A stretch of 64,000 bases of DNA from CAVVNN01 sp963749605. Lineage in GTDB: Bacteria > Actinomycetota > Thermoleophilia > Solirubrobacterales > 70-9. This document shows, piece after piece, positions 50,585-58,862 of this stretch. The notes beneath the pieces are model-generated. The model was not told the origin of the DNA. It made no database searches and saw only the letters and a program-made list of their open reading frames with translations. A program made the translations under genes and the position numbers. Each line of letters starts with the position of its first letter. The stretch's first letter is position 1. The DNA is taken from positions 496,001-560,000 of the forward strand of contig CAVVNN010000002.1 in the NCBI GenBank assembly GCA_963749605.1, written 5' to 3'.

Positions 50585-52057
50585 TCATCGGTTCGGGGGT
50601 GGGAACCCGGCGGCGGGAACACCCTTCCCGCGCGGGAGGCGAAGGATATCGACGCGGGGATCGATCGCCCTCGCCGGGGCGCGGGCCTTGAGCAGCATCT
50701 CCTCGTACTCCTCCTCGGGGTCGGACTGCACGACGATCGCCCCGCCCGCTCCGATGCTCGTCGACTCGCCGTCGACGACGATCGTGCGGATCGCGACGCT
50801 GAGGTCGCAGCCGCCGCCCAGGCCGAGGTAGCCGATCGCGCCCGAGTAGGGGCCGCGCGCCTCCCCCTCCAGCTCGTCGATGATCTCCATCGTCCGCTTC
50901 TTCGGAGCCCCGGTCATCGAGCCGGGCGGGAAGCAGGCGCGGATGCAGTCCGGCGGCCCGACCTCCTCGCGCAACCGGCCGCGGACGCTGGAGACGAGCT
51001 GGTGCACGGTCTCGTAGGCCTCGACCGCCATCAGCTGGGGCGTGTGCACGGTGCCGTACTCGCAGACGATGCCGAGGTCGTTGCGGAGCAGGTCGACGAT
51101 GGTCACGTTCTCGGCGCGGCTCTTCTCGTCGGCGCGCAGCTCCTGCGCCAGGCGCGCGTCCTGCGCCGGGGTCTCGCCGCGGCGGCGGGTGCCCTTGATC
51201 GGCCTCGCTTCGACCCAGCGGTCGCGGCCGACGCCGAGGAAGCGCTCCGGGGAGGAGCTCAGCACCGCGACCTCGCCGAAGCGCAGGAAGGCGGCGAACG
51301 GCGCCGGGTTGACGCGGCGCAGGTTGCGGTAGAGCTGCAACGGGTCGGGGCTGTCCGCGGCGACGATCTTGTTGGTCAGGCAGACCTCGTAGGTATCGCC
51401 CTCGAACAGCCGCTGCTTGCAGGCGGCGATGTCTTCGAGGTAGCGCTCATGGGAGCGACTGAGGTGGAAACCGACCGGCTCGCCGTCGCTCGACGCCCCC
51501 GCCTGTTCCGGGTCTGGGAGCGGCGGCAGCGACGCCAACCGCAGGCTCGTCTCCTCGATCCACCCCTCCCCCTCCCCCACGCCGTCGGGCTCGGTCAGGC
51601 AGAGGAGGTAGGTGCGGCGCTCGAGGCGATCGAAGGCGACGAGGCGGTCGGCGAAGACGAAGGCTGCGTCGGGGGTCGGCGAGCGGTGGGCGGCGTCGCC
51701 GTCGCAGTCCGCCTTCAGCTCGTAGCCGAAGTAGCCGACGAAGCCGCAGTCGAAGTCGAACGGCAGGTCGCCGGCAGGTCGCCGAAGCCGGCGCGTCTCA
51801 CGGCCTAGATAGTCGAAGATCGACTCGCTTAGGACCTCCACCTCGCCGCCGCGCTGCACCCGGACCTCACCAGCGCCGACGTCGTAGGAGACCACCGCGC
51901 CGAGCGGGCCGCTGCTGTCGCCGATGAAGGAGAAACGGGCGCGCTCGTCGACACTGCTGCTGCTGTCCAGCCAGAAGGCGTTCGGGCTGTCTCCGTAGAG
52001 GTGGACGAAGGCCCGCTCGGCGTCATGCAGCTCGTCAATGCGTCTCACCAACAGCAT
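50585..52057 (-). CDS. pabB: Aminodeoxychorismate synthase component I
   Basis: A 490-residue chorismate-binding protein. VLSSSPERFLGVGRDRWVEARPIKGTRRRG, the PIKGT motif with the catalytic Lys of PabB (TrpE has PIAGT), then EKSRAENVTIVDLLRNDLG and CIRACFPPGSMTGAPKKRTMEIIDELE. It makes 4-amino-4-deoxychorismate from chorismate for folate. pabC lies divergently 21 bp away; no glutaminase (pabA) is in the window. The ATG at 52057 has TATTTT (52066-52071, minus strand) 8 nt upstream. Confidence 0.88.
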   Translation of the reverse strand: MLLVRRIDELHDAERAFVHLYGDSPNAFWLDSSSSVDERARFSFIGDSSGPLGAVVSYDVGAGEVRVQRGGEVEVLSESIFDYLGRETRRLRRPAGDLPFDFDCGFVGYFGYELKADCDGDAAHRSPTPDAAFVFADRLVAFDRLERRTYLLCLTEPDGVGEGEGWIEETSLRLASLPPLPDPEQAGASSDGEPVGFHLSRSHERYLEDIAACKQRLFEGDTYEVCLTNKIVAADSPDPLQLYRNLRRVNPAPFAAFLRFGEVAVLSSSPERFLGVGRDRWVEARPIKGTRRRGETPAQDARLAQELRADEKSRAENVTIVDLLRNDLGIVCEYGTVHTPQLMAVEAYETVHQLVSSVRGRLREEVGPPDCIRACFPPGSMTGAPKKRTMEIIDELEGEARGPYSGAIGYLGLGGGCDLSVAIRTIVVDGESTSIGAGGAIVVQSDPEEEYEEMLLKARAPARAIDPRVDILRLPRGKGVPAAGFPPPNR

Positions 52058-52078
52058 CTCGCTTCAAAATAGCCCGGC

Positions 52079-52814
52079 ATGCCCTCCCACCCACATCCCG
52101 ATCCTGCAAAGGGCGTCTTCGAGACGATGCTCGTTGCCGGCGGGCGACCGGTGGAGCTCGAGGCCCACATGGCGCGACTGGAGGCGAGCCTCGGGGAGCT
52201 GTTCGAGGCCATGGCGCCGGCGGGCGCCGGCGACGATCTCCTCGCCAGGGCAAGCGACGTGTCGCTCGGCCGCCTGCGCCTGACCGTCGCTCCGCAGAAC
52301 GGCGGCGACCTCGCCTACGAGATCGCGGTCGCCGGTGTCGACCGCGCCACGGTCTTCCCGGACTGGGAGCACGGCGTCGCCCTGCGCAGCGTCGCCGCCC
52401 CGGAATGGGCCGGCCGCCACAAGTGGACCGACCGCTCCGGTCTCGAACGCCTCGAGGCCTCGCTCGACGGCGCCACGCCGCTGCTGCTCGGCGAGGGCGG
52501 CGTCGCCGCTGGAGACCTCGCGCGCCAACGTCTTCGCCGTTCGCGGTGGAACGCTCGCGACCCCGCCGCTCGACGGGCGCATCCTCCCCGGCATCGCCCG
52601 CATGCGGGCGATCGAGGTAGCTCGCGAGCAGGGCGCCGACGTCCGCGAGGGCGAGCTGACGCTGGATGACCTACGCCGGGCCGACGAGGTCTTCCTGACC
52701 GGCTCGGTGCGCGGCGTCGAGCCGGTCCGCTCGCTCGACGGCGTCGAGCTCGAGCCCCGCGGCGACGCGGCGACGCGCCTCGCCGCCGAGCTGCGCCGCC
52801 GCTGGCTCGGCTGA
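52079..52814 (+). CDS. pabC: Aminodeoxychorismate lyase (class IV aminotransferase fold), frameshifted
   Basis: Starts KGVFETMLVAGGRPVELEAHMARLEASLGELF, the usual opening of PabC/IlvE-type proteins, and continues GRLRLTVAPQNGG and HKWTDRSGLE with the cofactor-binding Lys. Near 52510 one extra base shifts the frame; the next frame gives ETSRANVFAVRGGTLATPPLDGRILPGIARMRAIE and DEVFLTGSVRGVEPV, the conserved PLP-site end, to a TGA at 52812-52814. Corrected length is about 244 residues, normal for PabC. It turns aminodeoxychorismate into p-aminobenzoate. It is paired divergently with pabB. Confidence 0.82.
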
Positions 52815-52816
52815 GG

Positions 52817-53224
52817 TCAGGCTGCGGTGCCGACGGGGCCGGGGAGGGGAATTCGCTCCAGCGCCTGGAGCCGCAGGGTGATCCGATCCGCCCGCTCGAT
52901 GAAGCTGCGCAGGCTGTCGTCCTCGACATCCCGCCCGGGCCGGGGCGCAACCCTCGCGCCCGCATCGGGGACGGGGGCGCCTCCCATCACCCGCCGCTGC
53001 GCGTCCAGGGCCGTGGCGGCGGCTCTCTCGGCCACGCCGGCCGCCCTGCGCGCCTGCTCGGCGGCGTCGCGGGCCGCCTCGCCGACGGCGACGGCAGCCG
53101 CTTCCGACGCCCGCGCCGTCGCGACCGCCTCGTCGATGCGCTGCGACAGCTCGGCAACGGTCGGCGGGCGAGCGCTCTCCGGCAGCAGCCAATCCTGCGT
53201 GCTGTCGCGCTCGGAACCCTCCAT
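52817..53224 (-). CDS. Hypothetical coiled-coil protein
   Basis: A 135-residue protein with an Ala/Glu-rich helix (VAELSQRIDEAVATARASEAAAVAVGEAARDAAEQARRAAG) and a second helix near the end (DSLRSFIERADRITLRLQALERI). The ATG at 53224 has TAGATT 8 nt upstream; the frame is open to 53257 without signals. No family is recognised. It converges on pabC and diverges from the malyl-CoA lyase gene. Confidence 0.6.
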   Translation of the reverse strand: MEGSERDSTQDWLLPESARPPTVAELSQRIDEAVATARASEAAAVAVGEAARDAAEQARRAAGVAERAAATALDAQRRVMGGAPVPDAGARVAPRPGRDVEDDSLRSFIERADRITLRLQALERIPLPGPVGTAA

Positions 53225-53348
53225 CCCCTCGGAATCTAGGGCGAGCGCAGGCGGCAAACCCGCACCGCTGCGAGTTTGAGGGGAGACGCGAAGCTCAGAT
53301 CAAAATCTCTAGATTTCGACACACGACCCACCCGACCCGAGGAGCAGC

Positions 53349-54401
53349 TTGAGAAACCCCAGAGACTTCTTCCAGCCGCAGGCGATCGGCGCCCCCGAGC
53401 CGCTGCGCGAGATCCCCGTGAAGCCCTCGCGGATGATCCACTTCCTCGACTTCTCCAACGAGAAGATGGTCGCCAAGGCCGGCGCTATCGCCGAGAAGAC
53501 CGACATCCTGCTCGGCAACCTCGAGGACGCGATCCCGGTCGACCGCAAGGAGGCCGCGCGCCAGGGCCTGATCAAGGCGGCGAAGGAGTCCGACTTCGGC
53601 CAGACCGCGCTCTGGACCCGGATCAACTCGCTGGAGAGCCCCTGGGTGCTCGACGACCTGACCACGCTGGTCACCGAGATCGGCGACAAGCTGGAGGTCG
53701 TGATGGTGCCCAAGGTCGAGGGCGCCTGGGACATCCACTACGTCGACCGCCTGCTGGCCCAGCTCGAGGCGAAGGCCGGCCTCGACCGCCCCCTCCTCAT
53801 CCACGCGATCCTCGAGACCGCGCAGGGCGTGGTCAACCTGGAGGAGATCGCCGCCGCCAGCCCGCGCATGCAGGGGATGAGCTTCGGCCCCGCCGACCTC
53901 GCCGCCTCGCGGCGGATGAAGACGACCCGCGTCGGCGGCGGTCACCCCGGCTACCGGGTGATGGAGGACCCGGCCGACCCCGAGAACCCCGAGGCCGACC
54001 GGGTCAGCGCCCAGCAGGACCTCTGGCACTACTCGATCGCCCGCATGGTGGACGCCTGCGCCTCGGTCGGGATCCTGCCCTTCTACGGGCCCTTCGGCGA
54101 CATCAAGGACACAGCCGGCTGCGAGACCCAGTTCCGCGCCGCCTTCCTGATGGGCTGCGTCGGGGCCTGGTCGCTGCATCCGGTCCAGATCGAGATCGCC
54201 AAGAAGGTCTTCAGCCCGCCGCCCGAGGAGGTCAGGTTCGCCAAGAAAGTCCTCGAGGCGATCCCCGACGGCCGCGGCGTCCACATGATCGACGGCAAGA
54301 TGCAGGACGACGCCACCTGGAAGCAGTGCAAGGTGATGGTCGAGCTGGCCGAGATGCTGGCGGAGAAGGACCCGGAGCTGGCGGAGTCCTACGGGCTGTA
54401 G
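53349..54401 (+). CDS. mcl: Malyl-CoA/beta-methylmalyl-CoA lyase (Mcl, HpcH/HpaI-CitE family)
   Basis: A 350-residue protein. It opens RNPRDFFQPQAIGAPEPLREIPVKPSRMIHF and has LLGNLEDAIPVDRKEAARQGLIKAA, VVMVPKVEGAWDIHYVDRLLAQLEAK, ILETAQGVVNLEEIA and FGPADLAASRRMKTTRVGGGHPGY, as in chloroflexal and actinobacterial Mcl proteins, which I recall as the closest match. It cleaves beta-methylmalyl-CoA to glyoxylate and propionyl-CoA and malyl-CoA to glyoxylate and acetyl-CoA. The start is TTG 53349 with GAGGAG 4 nt upstream. It would finish the ethylmalonyl-CoA route begun by the mutase at 15277. Confidence 0.87.
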   Translation: MRNPRDFFQPQAIGAPEPLREIPVKPSRMIHFLDFSNEKMVAKAGAIAEKTDILLGNLEDAIPVDRKEAARQGLIKAAKESDFGQTALWTRINSLESPWVLDDLTTLVTEIGDKLEVVMVPKVEGAWDIHYVDRLLAQLEAKAGLDRPLLIHAILETAQGVVNLEEIAAASPRMQGMSFGPADLAASRRMKTTRVGGGHPGYRVMEDPADPENPEADRVSAQQDLWHYSIARMVDACASVGILPFYGPFGDIKDTAGCETQFRAAFLMGCVGAWSLHPVQIEIAKKVFSPPPEEVRFAKKVLEAIPDGRGVHMIDGKMQDDATWKQCKVMVELAEMLAEKDPELAESYGL

Positions 54402-54727
54402 CGCTCGGCGCGCGGGTCCTGTCACGGGGGAGGGGCCTGCGGGCGGTGCAGCGGCTCCGTTCTCGGCCCCTCCCCCGCGCCACCCACGCGACGGAGCGTT
54501 ACTGCTCGAGGTCCGCCAGTAGCTTGAGGGCCTTGTCTCCATAGATCGACCACTGAATGGTCATATAATGGCCACGTCGAATGGCCGGCTCGCTCATCTG
54601 CTGCGAGCCGACAGGGAGCGGACACCAGCACCGCCACGACGCCGGGAAGCAGTGCGATTGTGCGGGCCTGGCGCCATGCGCCCACGGGGGGATGTGTCCT
54701 CGCCAAGGTGCTAATCCAGCCGTAATC
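54402..54727. other. Intergenic stretch between mcl and the second fic gene
   Basis: No convincing gene. A 32-codon frame on the minus strand (54499-54597: MSEPAIRRGHYMTIQWSIYGDK...) has no ribosome binding site or -10 element and may be a remnant. The AT-rich end of the gap holds the operator-like repeats at 54728-54774. Confidence 0.4.
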
Positions 54728-54774
54728 GAGCTAAAAGCAGCTCCAGTTAGCTTGTTTATGACACGATTAGCTCA
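54728..54774. promoter_or_regulatory. Repeated TTAGCT motifs before the second fic gene, probable operator
   Basis: GAGCTAA (54728-54734) is inverted relative to TTAGCT at 54747-54752 and 54767-54772; the last two are 20 bp apart in direct orientation and the final one ends 2 nt before the ATG. A TTATGA-type -10 lies at 54756-54761 between them. The encoded protein has a C-terminal winged helix that could bind here. Confidence 0.5.
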
Positions 54775-55818
54775 ATGCGCAGCTTCGTTGACCTCGACAA
54801 GACCTTCGCCAACCAACCCCGCGAGCTGGGACCGCTCCTCGCGCGAATCGACACCGGCAAGGGTCAGGAGCGGCTCTTCGAAGACCAGCTGCCAGAGCTG
54901 CTCGGGCAGCTCGCCGAGCACGCGCGCATCGCCTCGATCACCGCCTCCAACGCGATCGAGGGCGTGATCGTGGCGAGCGAGCGGGCGGAGCGGATCGCCG
55001 AGGGAGGGCGCCGCTACCGCAACCGCAACGAGCGCGAGTTCGCCGGCTATCGCGACGCTACCGACATGCTCATGCGCCTGGGCTCATACGAGCCGCTGCG
55101 CGTCCCCTTCGTCTTGCACCTGCACCGCCTGCTCTTCCAGCACACCGACGGCAAGGGCGGCCAGCTGAAGAAGGACGAGAATCTGATCGTCTCCTACGAG
55201 AGCGGGCAGCAAGAGGTCGTCTTCACGCCCCCGCCCCCTGAGGAGACGGAGTTCCTCCTTTCGGAGCTGTTGGTCCGCTACGAAGACGCCAAGCGCGAAG
55301 GCCGCACACACCCGCTCGTCCTGATCGGCGCCCTGGTCCTCGACTTCCTGGCGATCCACCCGGTCGCCGACGGCAACGGGCGGCTCGCCCGTTTGCTCAC
55401 CACCTACGAGCTGCTGGCCCAGGGCTACGGCGTCGCCCGCTACGTGAGCATCGAGCAGCGGGTCTACGAGTCGAAGAACAGCTACTACGCGAGCCTCTAC
55501 GAGTCGCAGCGACGCTGGCACGAGGGTGAGCACGACGTCTGGCCCTGGATCGCCTATCTCTGCCGCATCCTCGCCGGAGCCTACGACGACTTCGAGCAGC
55601 GAGTCGCCGCGGCGGGCGAGCAGACGGGCAGCAAACAGGACAGGGCCCGCGACTACATCCTGCGCCAGGCGCCTGCGGAGTTCCGTCGGCGCGATGTCGA
55701 GCGTGCCCTTCCCGGCGTCAGCCTCGCGACCATCCGACTCGTTCTGGCCGAGCTTCGAGACGAGGGGAAAATCGCCCCCGAGGGCTCCGGGCGCGGGGCC
55801 CGCTGGCGGCGACTCTGA
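54775..55818 (+). CDS. Fic-family protein with C-terminal winged helix
   Basis: A 347-residue protein. SITASNAIEGVIV has the inhibitory [ST]xxxE[GN] motif (SNAIEG, about 58-63). The Fic motif HPVADGNGRLAR lies at about 195-206. The C-terminal ~65 residues (RARDYILRQAPAEFRRRDVERALPGVSLATIRLVLAELRDEGKI) form a winged helix. A self-inhibited AMPylase; such Fic proteins modify protein targets and some act with DNA binding. Distinct from the AbiEi-type Fic at 17338. All key residues are present. Confidence 0.87.
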   Translation: MRSFVDLDKTFANQPRELGPLLARIDTGKGQERLFEDQLPELLGQLAEHARIASITASNAIEGVIVASERAERIAEGGRRYRNRNEREFAGYRDATDMLMRLGSYEPLRVPFVLHLHRLLFQHTDGKGGQLKKDENLIVSYESGQQEVVFTPPPPEETEFLLSELLVRYEDAKREGRTHPLVLIGALVLDFLAIHPVADGNGRLARLLTTYELLAQGYGVARYVSIEQRVYESKNSYYASLYESQRRWHEGEHDVWPWIAYLCRILAGAYDDFEQRVAAAGEQTGSKQDRARDYILRQAPAEFRRRDVERALPGVSLATIRLVLAELRDEGKIAPEGSGRGARWRRL

Positions 55819-55833
55819 CGCGAGCTCTGCGCC

Positions 55834-57672
55834 TCATTCCCGCTCGCCTCGATTCGAGGGCGGATCGTTCAGGCGACTCTCTAGGTCGGCCAGCTGCTTG
55901 TGGAGCTCGTCCGGCAGGTGCTTGCCGAAGCGGGCGAAGTGCTGGTGGATCGCCGGCAGCTCGACCTTCCACTCCTCGGGCGTCGACCCGAGCAGCTCGG
56001 CGACGTCCTCCGCGGAGATGTCGAGGCCCTCGGTGTTGAGGGCGCCCGCCGCCGGGACCAGGCCGATCGGCGTCTCCTCCGCCTCCGCGGTGTCCGCGCA
56101 GCGGCGGAAGATCCACTCCAGGACGCGGCTGTTCTCGCCGTAGCCGGGCCAGAGGAAGTTGCCGTCGGCGTCCTTGCGGAACCAGTTGACGTAGAAGATC
56201 CGCGGCAGCTGGGCGCCCTCGCGCTCGGCCATGCTCAGCCAGTGGCCGAAGTAGTCGCCCATGTGGTAGCCGCAGAAGGGCAGCATCGCGAACGGGTCGT
56301 GGCGCAGCTTGCCGACCTCGCCGGCGGCGGCGGCCGTCGTCTCCGAGGACATCATCGCCCCGAGGAACACGCCGTGCTCCCAGTCGAACGACTCGCGCAC
56401 CAGCGGCACCACGGTCGAGCGGCGCCCGCCGAAGAGGAAGGCGTCGATCGGCACGCCGGCCGGGTCCTCCCACTCCGGGGCGATCGAGGGGCAGGCCGAC
56501 GCGGGCGTGGTGAAGCGGGCGTTCGGGTGCGCCGAGGGTTTGTCCGAGTCGGGCGTCCAGTCCTCGCCGTGCCAGTCGATCAGGTGCGCCGGCGTCTCCT
56601 CCGTCATCCCCTCCCACCAGATGTCGCCGTCGTCGGTCTTGGCGCAGTTGGTGAAGATCGAGTCCCGGGTGATGCTCGCCATCGCGTTCGGGTTGGTCTT
56701 CTCACCGGTGCCGGGGGCGACGCCGAAGAAGCCGGCCTCGGGGTTGATCGCGTGCAGGCGACCGTCCTCGCCGAACTTCATCCAGGCGATGTCGTCGCCG
56801 ATCGTTTCGACCTTCCAGTCGGGCAGGGTCGGGATCAGCATCGCCAGGTTGGTCTTGCCGCAGGCCGACGGGAAGGCGCCCGCCACGTACCTGGTCTCAC
56901 CCTCGGGGGAGGTGAGCTTGAGGATCAGCATGTGCTCGGCGAGCCAGCCCTCGTCGCGGGCCATGACCGAGGCGATCCGCAGCGCGAAGCACTTCTTGCC
57001 GAGCAGGGCGTTGCCGCCGTAGCCGGAGCCGTAGGACCAGATCTGGCGGGTCTCGGGGAAGTGGACGATGTACTTGTTCTCCCCGTTGCAGGGCCAGGGA
57101 ACGTCCTCCTGCCCCTCGGCGAGCGGCATGCCGACCGAGTGCAGGCAGGGCACGAACTCCCCGTCGGAGCCGAGGACGTCGAGCGCCCCCTTCCCCATGC
57201 GGGTCATGATCCGCATGCTGGCGGCGACGTAGGGCGAGTCGGTGAGCTGGACGCCGATGTGGGCGATCGGCGAGCCGAGCGGGCCCATCGAGAAGGGCAC
57301 CACGTACATCGTCCGCCCCCTCATGCAGCCTCTGAACAGCTCCGTCAGCGTCTCCCGCATCTCCGCCGGATCGCGCCAGTTGTTGGTCGGACCAGCGTCC
57401 GCCTCGTCCTCGGAGCAGATGAAGGTGCGGTCCTCGACCCGGGCGACGTCGCCGGGGTCGGAGAGGGCGAGGTAGGAGTTGGGGCGCTTCGCGTCGGAGA
57501 GGCGCTCGAAGGTCCCCGCCTCGATCATCGTCTCGGCGAGGGAGTCGTACTCCTCGGCCGAGCCGTCGCACCAGTGGACGGCGTCGGGCTTGGTCAGGTC
57601 GGTGATCTCCCCGACCCAGTCGAGGAGCTTGGCGTTGGTGGTCGGCGCGTCGGCCGTGCTCGTTTGGCTCAT
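55834..57672 (-). CDS. pckG: Phosphoenolpyruvate carboxykinase (GTP)
   Basis: A 612-residue protein of normal length for the GTP enzyme. AGAFPSACGKTNLAMLIPTLPDWKVETIGDDIAWM holds the P-loop with the hyper-reactive Cys and the metal-binding D-D. FPETRQIWSYGSGYGGNALLGKKCFALRIASVMARDEGW, FFGVAPGTGEKTNPNAM and PIDAFLFGGRRSTVVPLV are further blocks. It converts oxaloacetate to PEP for gluconeogenesis, fitting growth on acetate or C2 units through the ethylmalonyl-CoA route. The ATG at 57672 follows TAAAGT by 7 nt; the GTG at 57681 is in frame but lies at the -10. Confidence 0.95.
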   Translation of the reverse strand: MSQTSTADAPTTNAKLLDWVGEITDLTKPDAVHWCDGSAEEYDSLAETMIEAGTFERLSDAKRPNSYLALSDPGDVARVEDRTFICSEDEADAGPTNNWRDPAEMRETLTELFRGCMRGRTMYVVPFSMGPLGSPIAHIGVQLTDSPYVAASMRIMTRMGKGALDVLGSDGEFVPCLHSVGMPLAEGQEDVPWPCNGENKYIVHFPETRQIWSYGSGYGGNALLGKKCFALRIASVMARDEGWLAEHMLILKLTSPEGETRYVAGAFPSACGKTNLAMLIPTLPDWKVETIGDDIAWMKFGEDGRLHAINPEAGFFGVAPGTGEKTNPNAMASITRDSIFTNCAKTDDGDIWWEGMTEETPAHLIDWHGEDWTPDSDKPSAHPNARFTTPASACPSIAPEWEDPAGVPIDAFLFGGRRSTVVPLVRESFDWEHGVFLGAMMSSETTAAAAGEVGKLRHDPFAMLPFCGYHMGDYFGHWLSMAEREGAQLPRIFYVNWFRKDADGNFLWPGYGENSRVLEWIFRRCADTAEAEETPIGLVPAAGALNTEGLDISAEDVAELLGSTPEEWKVELPAIHQHFARFGKHLPDELHKQLADLESRLNDPPSNRGERE

Positions 57673-57719
57673 TGGCGGCACTTTACTTATTGGCCTGCAG
57701 TCCGGGACTTAGCGTGTTG

Positions 57720-57738
57720 ATGCCTCATCAGGCATAAT
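57720..57738. promoter_or_regulatory. Inverted repeat overlapping the -10 of the Xre-nucleotidyltransferase pair
   Basis: ATGCCT (57720-57725) and AGGCAT (57730-57735) are perfect arms with a 4-nt centre, and the second arm overlaps the CATAAT -10 (57733-57738). The Xre protein encoded 7 nt downstream is the obvious binder, so this is a likely operator. Confidence 0.55.
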
Positions 57739-57745
57739 GGCGTCT

Positions 57746-58075
57746 ATGAGCGCCGCAGAACTGATCAAGCGCACGCGCGAACGCCACGGAGTCAGCCAGC
57801 GAAGCCTGGCGCTGCGGGCGGCAACCGACCAAGCGGCCATCAGCCGCATCGAGCGCGGCGAGGTTTGCCCCAGCGTAGATACCGTCGAGCGCCTTCTGGC
57901 GGCCATGGGCGAGCGCCTGCGGCTGGAGTCGGAGCCACTCGCGCGGGACCACGACCCGCTCCACGTCCGCGCCACGCTGCAGCGAACCCCGGCGGAACGG
58001 CTCGAACTGGCGATCTCCTGGAACCGCCTGGCCGGACGCCTGACAGAGGCGGGAAGGCGGGCCCGTGCCGGCTGA
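57746..58075 (+). CDS. Xre-family regulator, antitoxin candidate
   Basis: A 109-residue protein. MSAAELIKRTRERHGVSQRSLALRAATDQAAISRIERGEVCPSVDTVERLLAAMG is a complete helix-turn-helix of the Xre type; the C-terminus is a short helix (ERLELAISWNRLAGRL). ATG 57746 is chosen because CATAAT ends 7 nt before it; an ATG at 57737 overlaps the promoter. It overlaps the nucleotidyltransferase gene (58065), so it is likely the DNA-binding partner or antitoxin of that enzyme. Confidence 0.75.
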   Translation: MSAAELIKRTRERHGVSQRSLALRAATDQAAISRIERGEVCPSVDTVERLLAAMGERLRLESEPLARDHDPLHVRATLQRTPAERLELAISWNRLAGRLTEAGRRARAG

Positions 58076-58565
58076 TCGCCCAGAGCCACTCGATGCGCAG
58101 CGGATCTTCGAGGAGCTCGCCCAGCACGAAGTCGACTTCGTGCTGGTGGGCGGGCTGGCCGCCCAAACGCACGGGAATACGCGGATGACGAACGACGTCG
58201 ACCTGATTCCTGAGCCCGATCCGCAAAATCTCGCACGCCTCGCAAAGGCGCTGCGTGCGCTGGAGGCGCGCGTGCTCAATCCCGGGCATGAGGATCTCGA
58301 GGTCGACGCGGCGATGCTTCCCCGCGCGACGATCTGGCAGCTGGCGACTCCGCATGGAGACATCGACGTGCTGCGCGAGGCGCCCGGCGCCGGTTCGTAT
58401 GCCGACCTGCGAGAGCGCGCCTTGGTCGTCGCACTCGACGACATCCGCGTCCCCGTTGCCAGTCGCGACGACCTGATCCGGATGAAGCTCGCGCGTGGGC
58501 GCCCGGTTGACCGGGCCGACGTAGCCGCCCTCACCAACCCCGAAGCGGATCCCGGCAAGCGATAG
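58065..58565 (+). CDS. Nucleotidyltransferase of the MNT/DUF6036 type
   Basis: A 166-residue protein from GTG 58065. VDFVLVGGLAAQTHGNTRMTNDVDLIPEP carries the G-G and D-V-D signature. DLRERALVVALDDIRVPVASRDDLIRMKLA is the second part. It overlaps the Xre gene by 11 bp. Xre-nucleotidyltransferase pairs resemble type IV or VII toxin-antitoxin systems; activity is likely but the target is unknown. Confidence 0.75.
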   Translation: MPADRPEPLDAQRIFEELAQHEVDFVLVGGLAAQTHGNTRMTNDVDLIPEPDPQNLARLAKALRALEARVLNPGHEDLEVDAAMLPRATIWQLATPHGDIDVLREAPGAGSYADLRERALVVALDDIRVPVASRDDLIRMKLARGRPVDRADVAALTNPEADPGKR

Positions 58566-58568
58566 CCG

Positions 58569-58862
58569 CTACTTGCTGGCCTGCAGTCCGATCATGCTGA
58601 CGTTGGCGTCCTTGTCGAGGATCTTCAGCGTCGCCGTCGCCCGCTTGCCGTTGGCGAAAGCGACGGTGCAGTCGAAGGTGGCGCCCGGGTCGACCTTCTG
58701 TTCGGACGGGCAGGAGACCGAGGAAACCCTGTGGTGCAGGGATTTTTCGAGATTCGACTGAATCGCCCCCTCGGCCTTGCTCGAGTCGATGACCGTGTCG
58801 CCACAACCGGCCATGGCAAGCGCGACAGCCCCGATAGCTGCAAGCGCAGCGACCTTTCTCAT
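58569..58862 (-). CDS. DUF4333-domain lipoprotein
   Basis: A 97-residue protein. MRKVAALAAIGAVALAMAGCGD is a lipoprotein signal (lipobox AMAGC). The rest (KAEGAIQSNLEKSLHHRVSSVSCPSEQKVDPGATFDCTVAFANGKRATATLKIL) matches DUF4333: V-x-CP, G-x-x-F-x-C. The function of the family is unknown. GATACT 7 nt upstream of the ATG. It converges on the nucleotidyltransferase gene 3 bp away. Confidence 0.85.
   Translation of the reverse strand: MRKVAALAAIGAVALAMAGCGDTVIDSSKAEGAIQSNLEKSLHHRVSSVSCPSEQKVDPGATFDCTVAFANGKRATATLKILDKDANVSMIGLQASK

Noticed and set aside
54499..54597. 32-codon minus-strand frame (MSEPAIRRGHYMTIQW...)
   Set aside because: No ribosome binding site, no -10 element and no recognised homology; noted only in the intergenic entry.
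55900..57720. Long open frame antisense to PEP carboxykinase
   Set aside because: Shadow of a conserved gene; composition is Arg/Gly/Val-rich and no family is seen.
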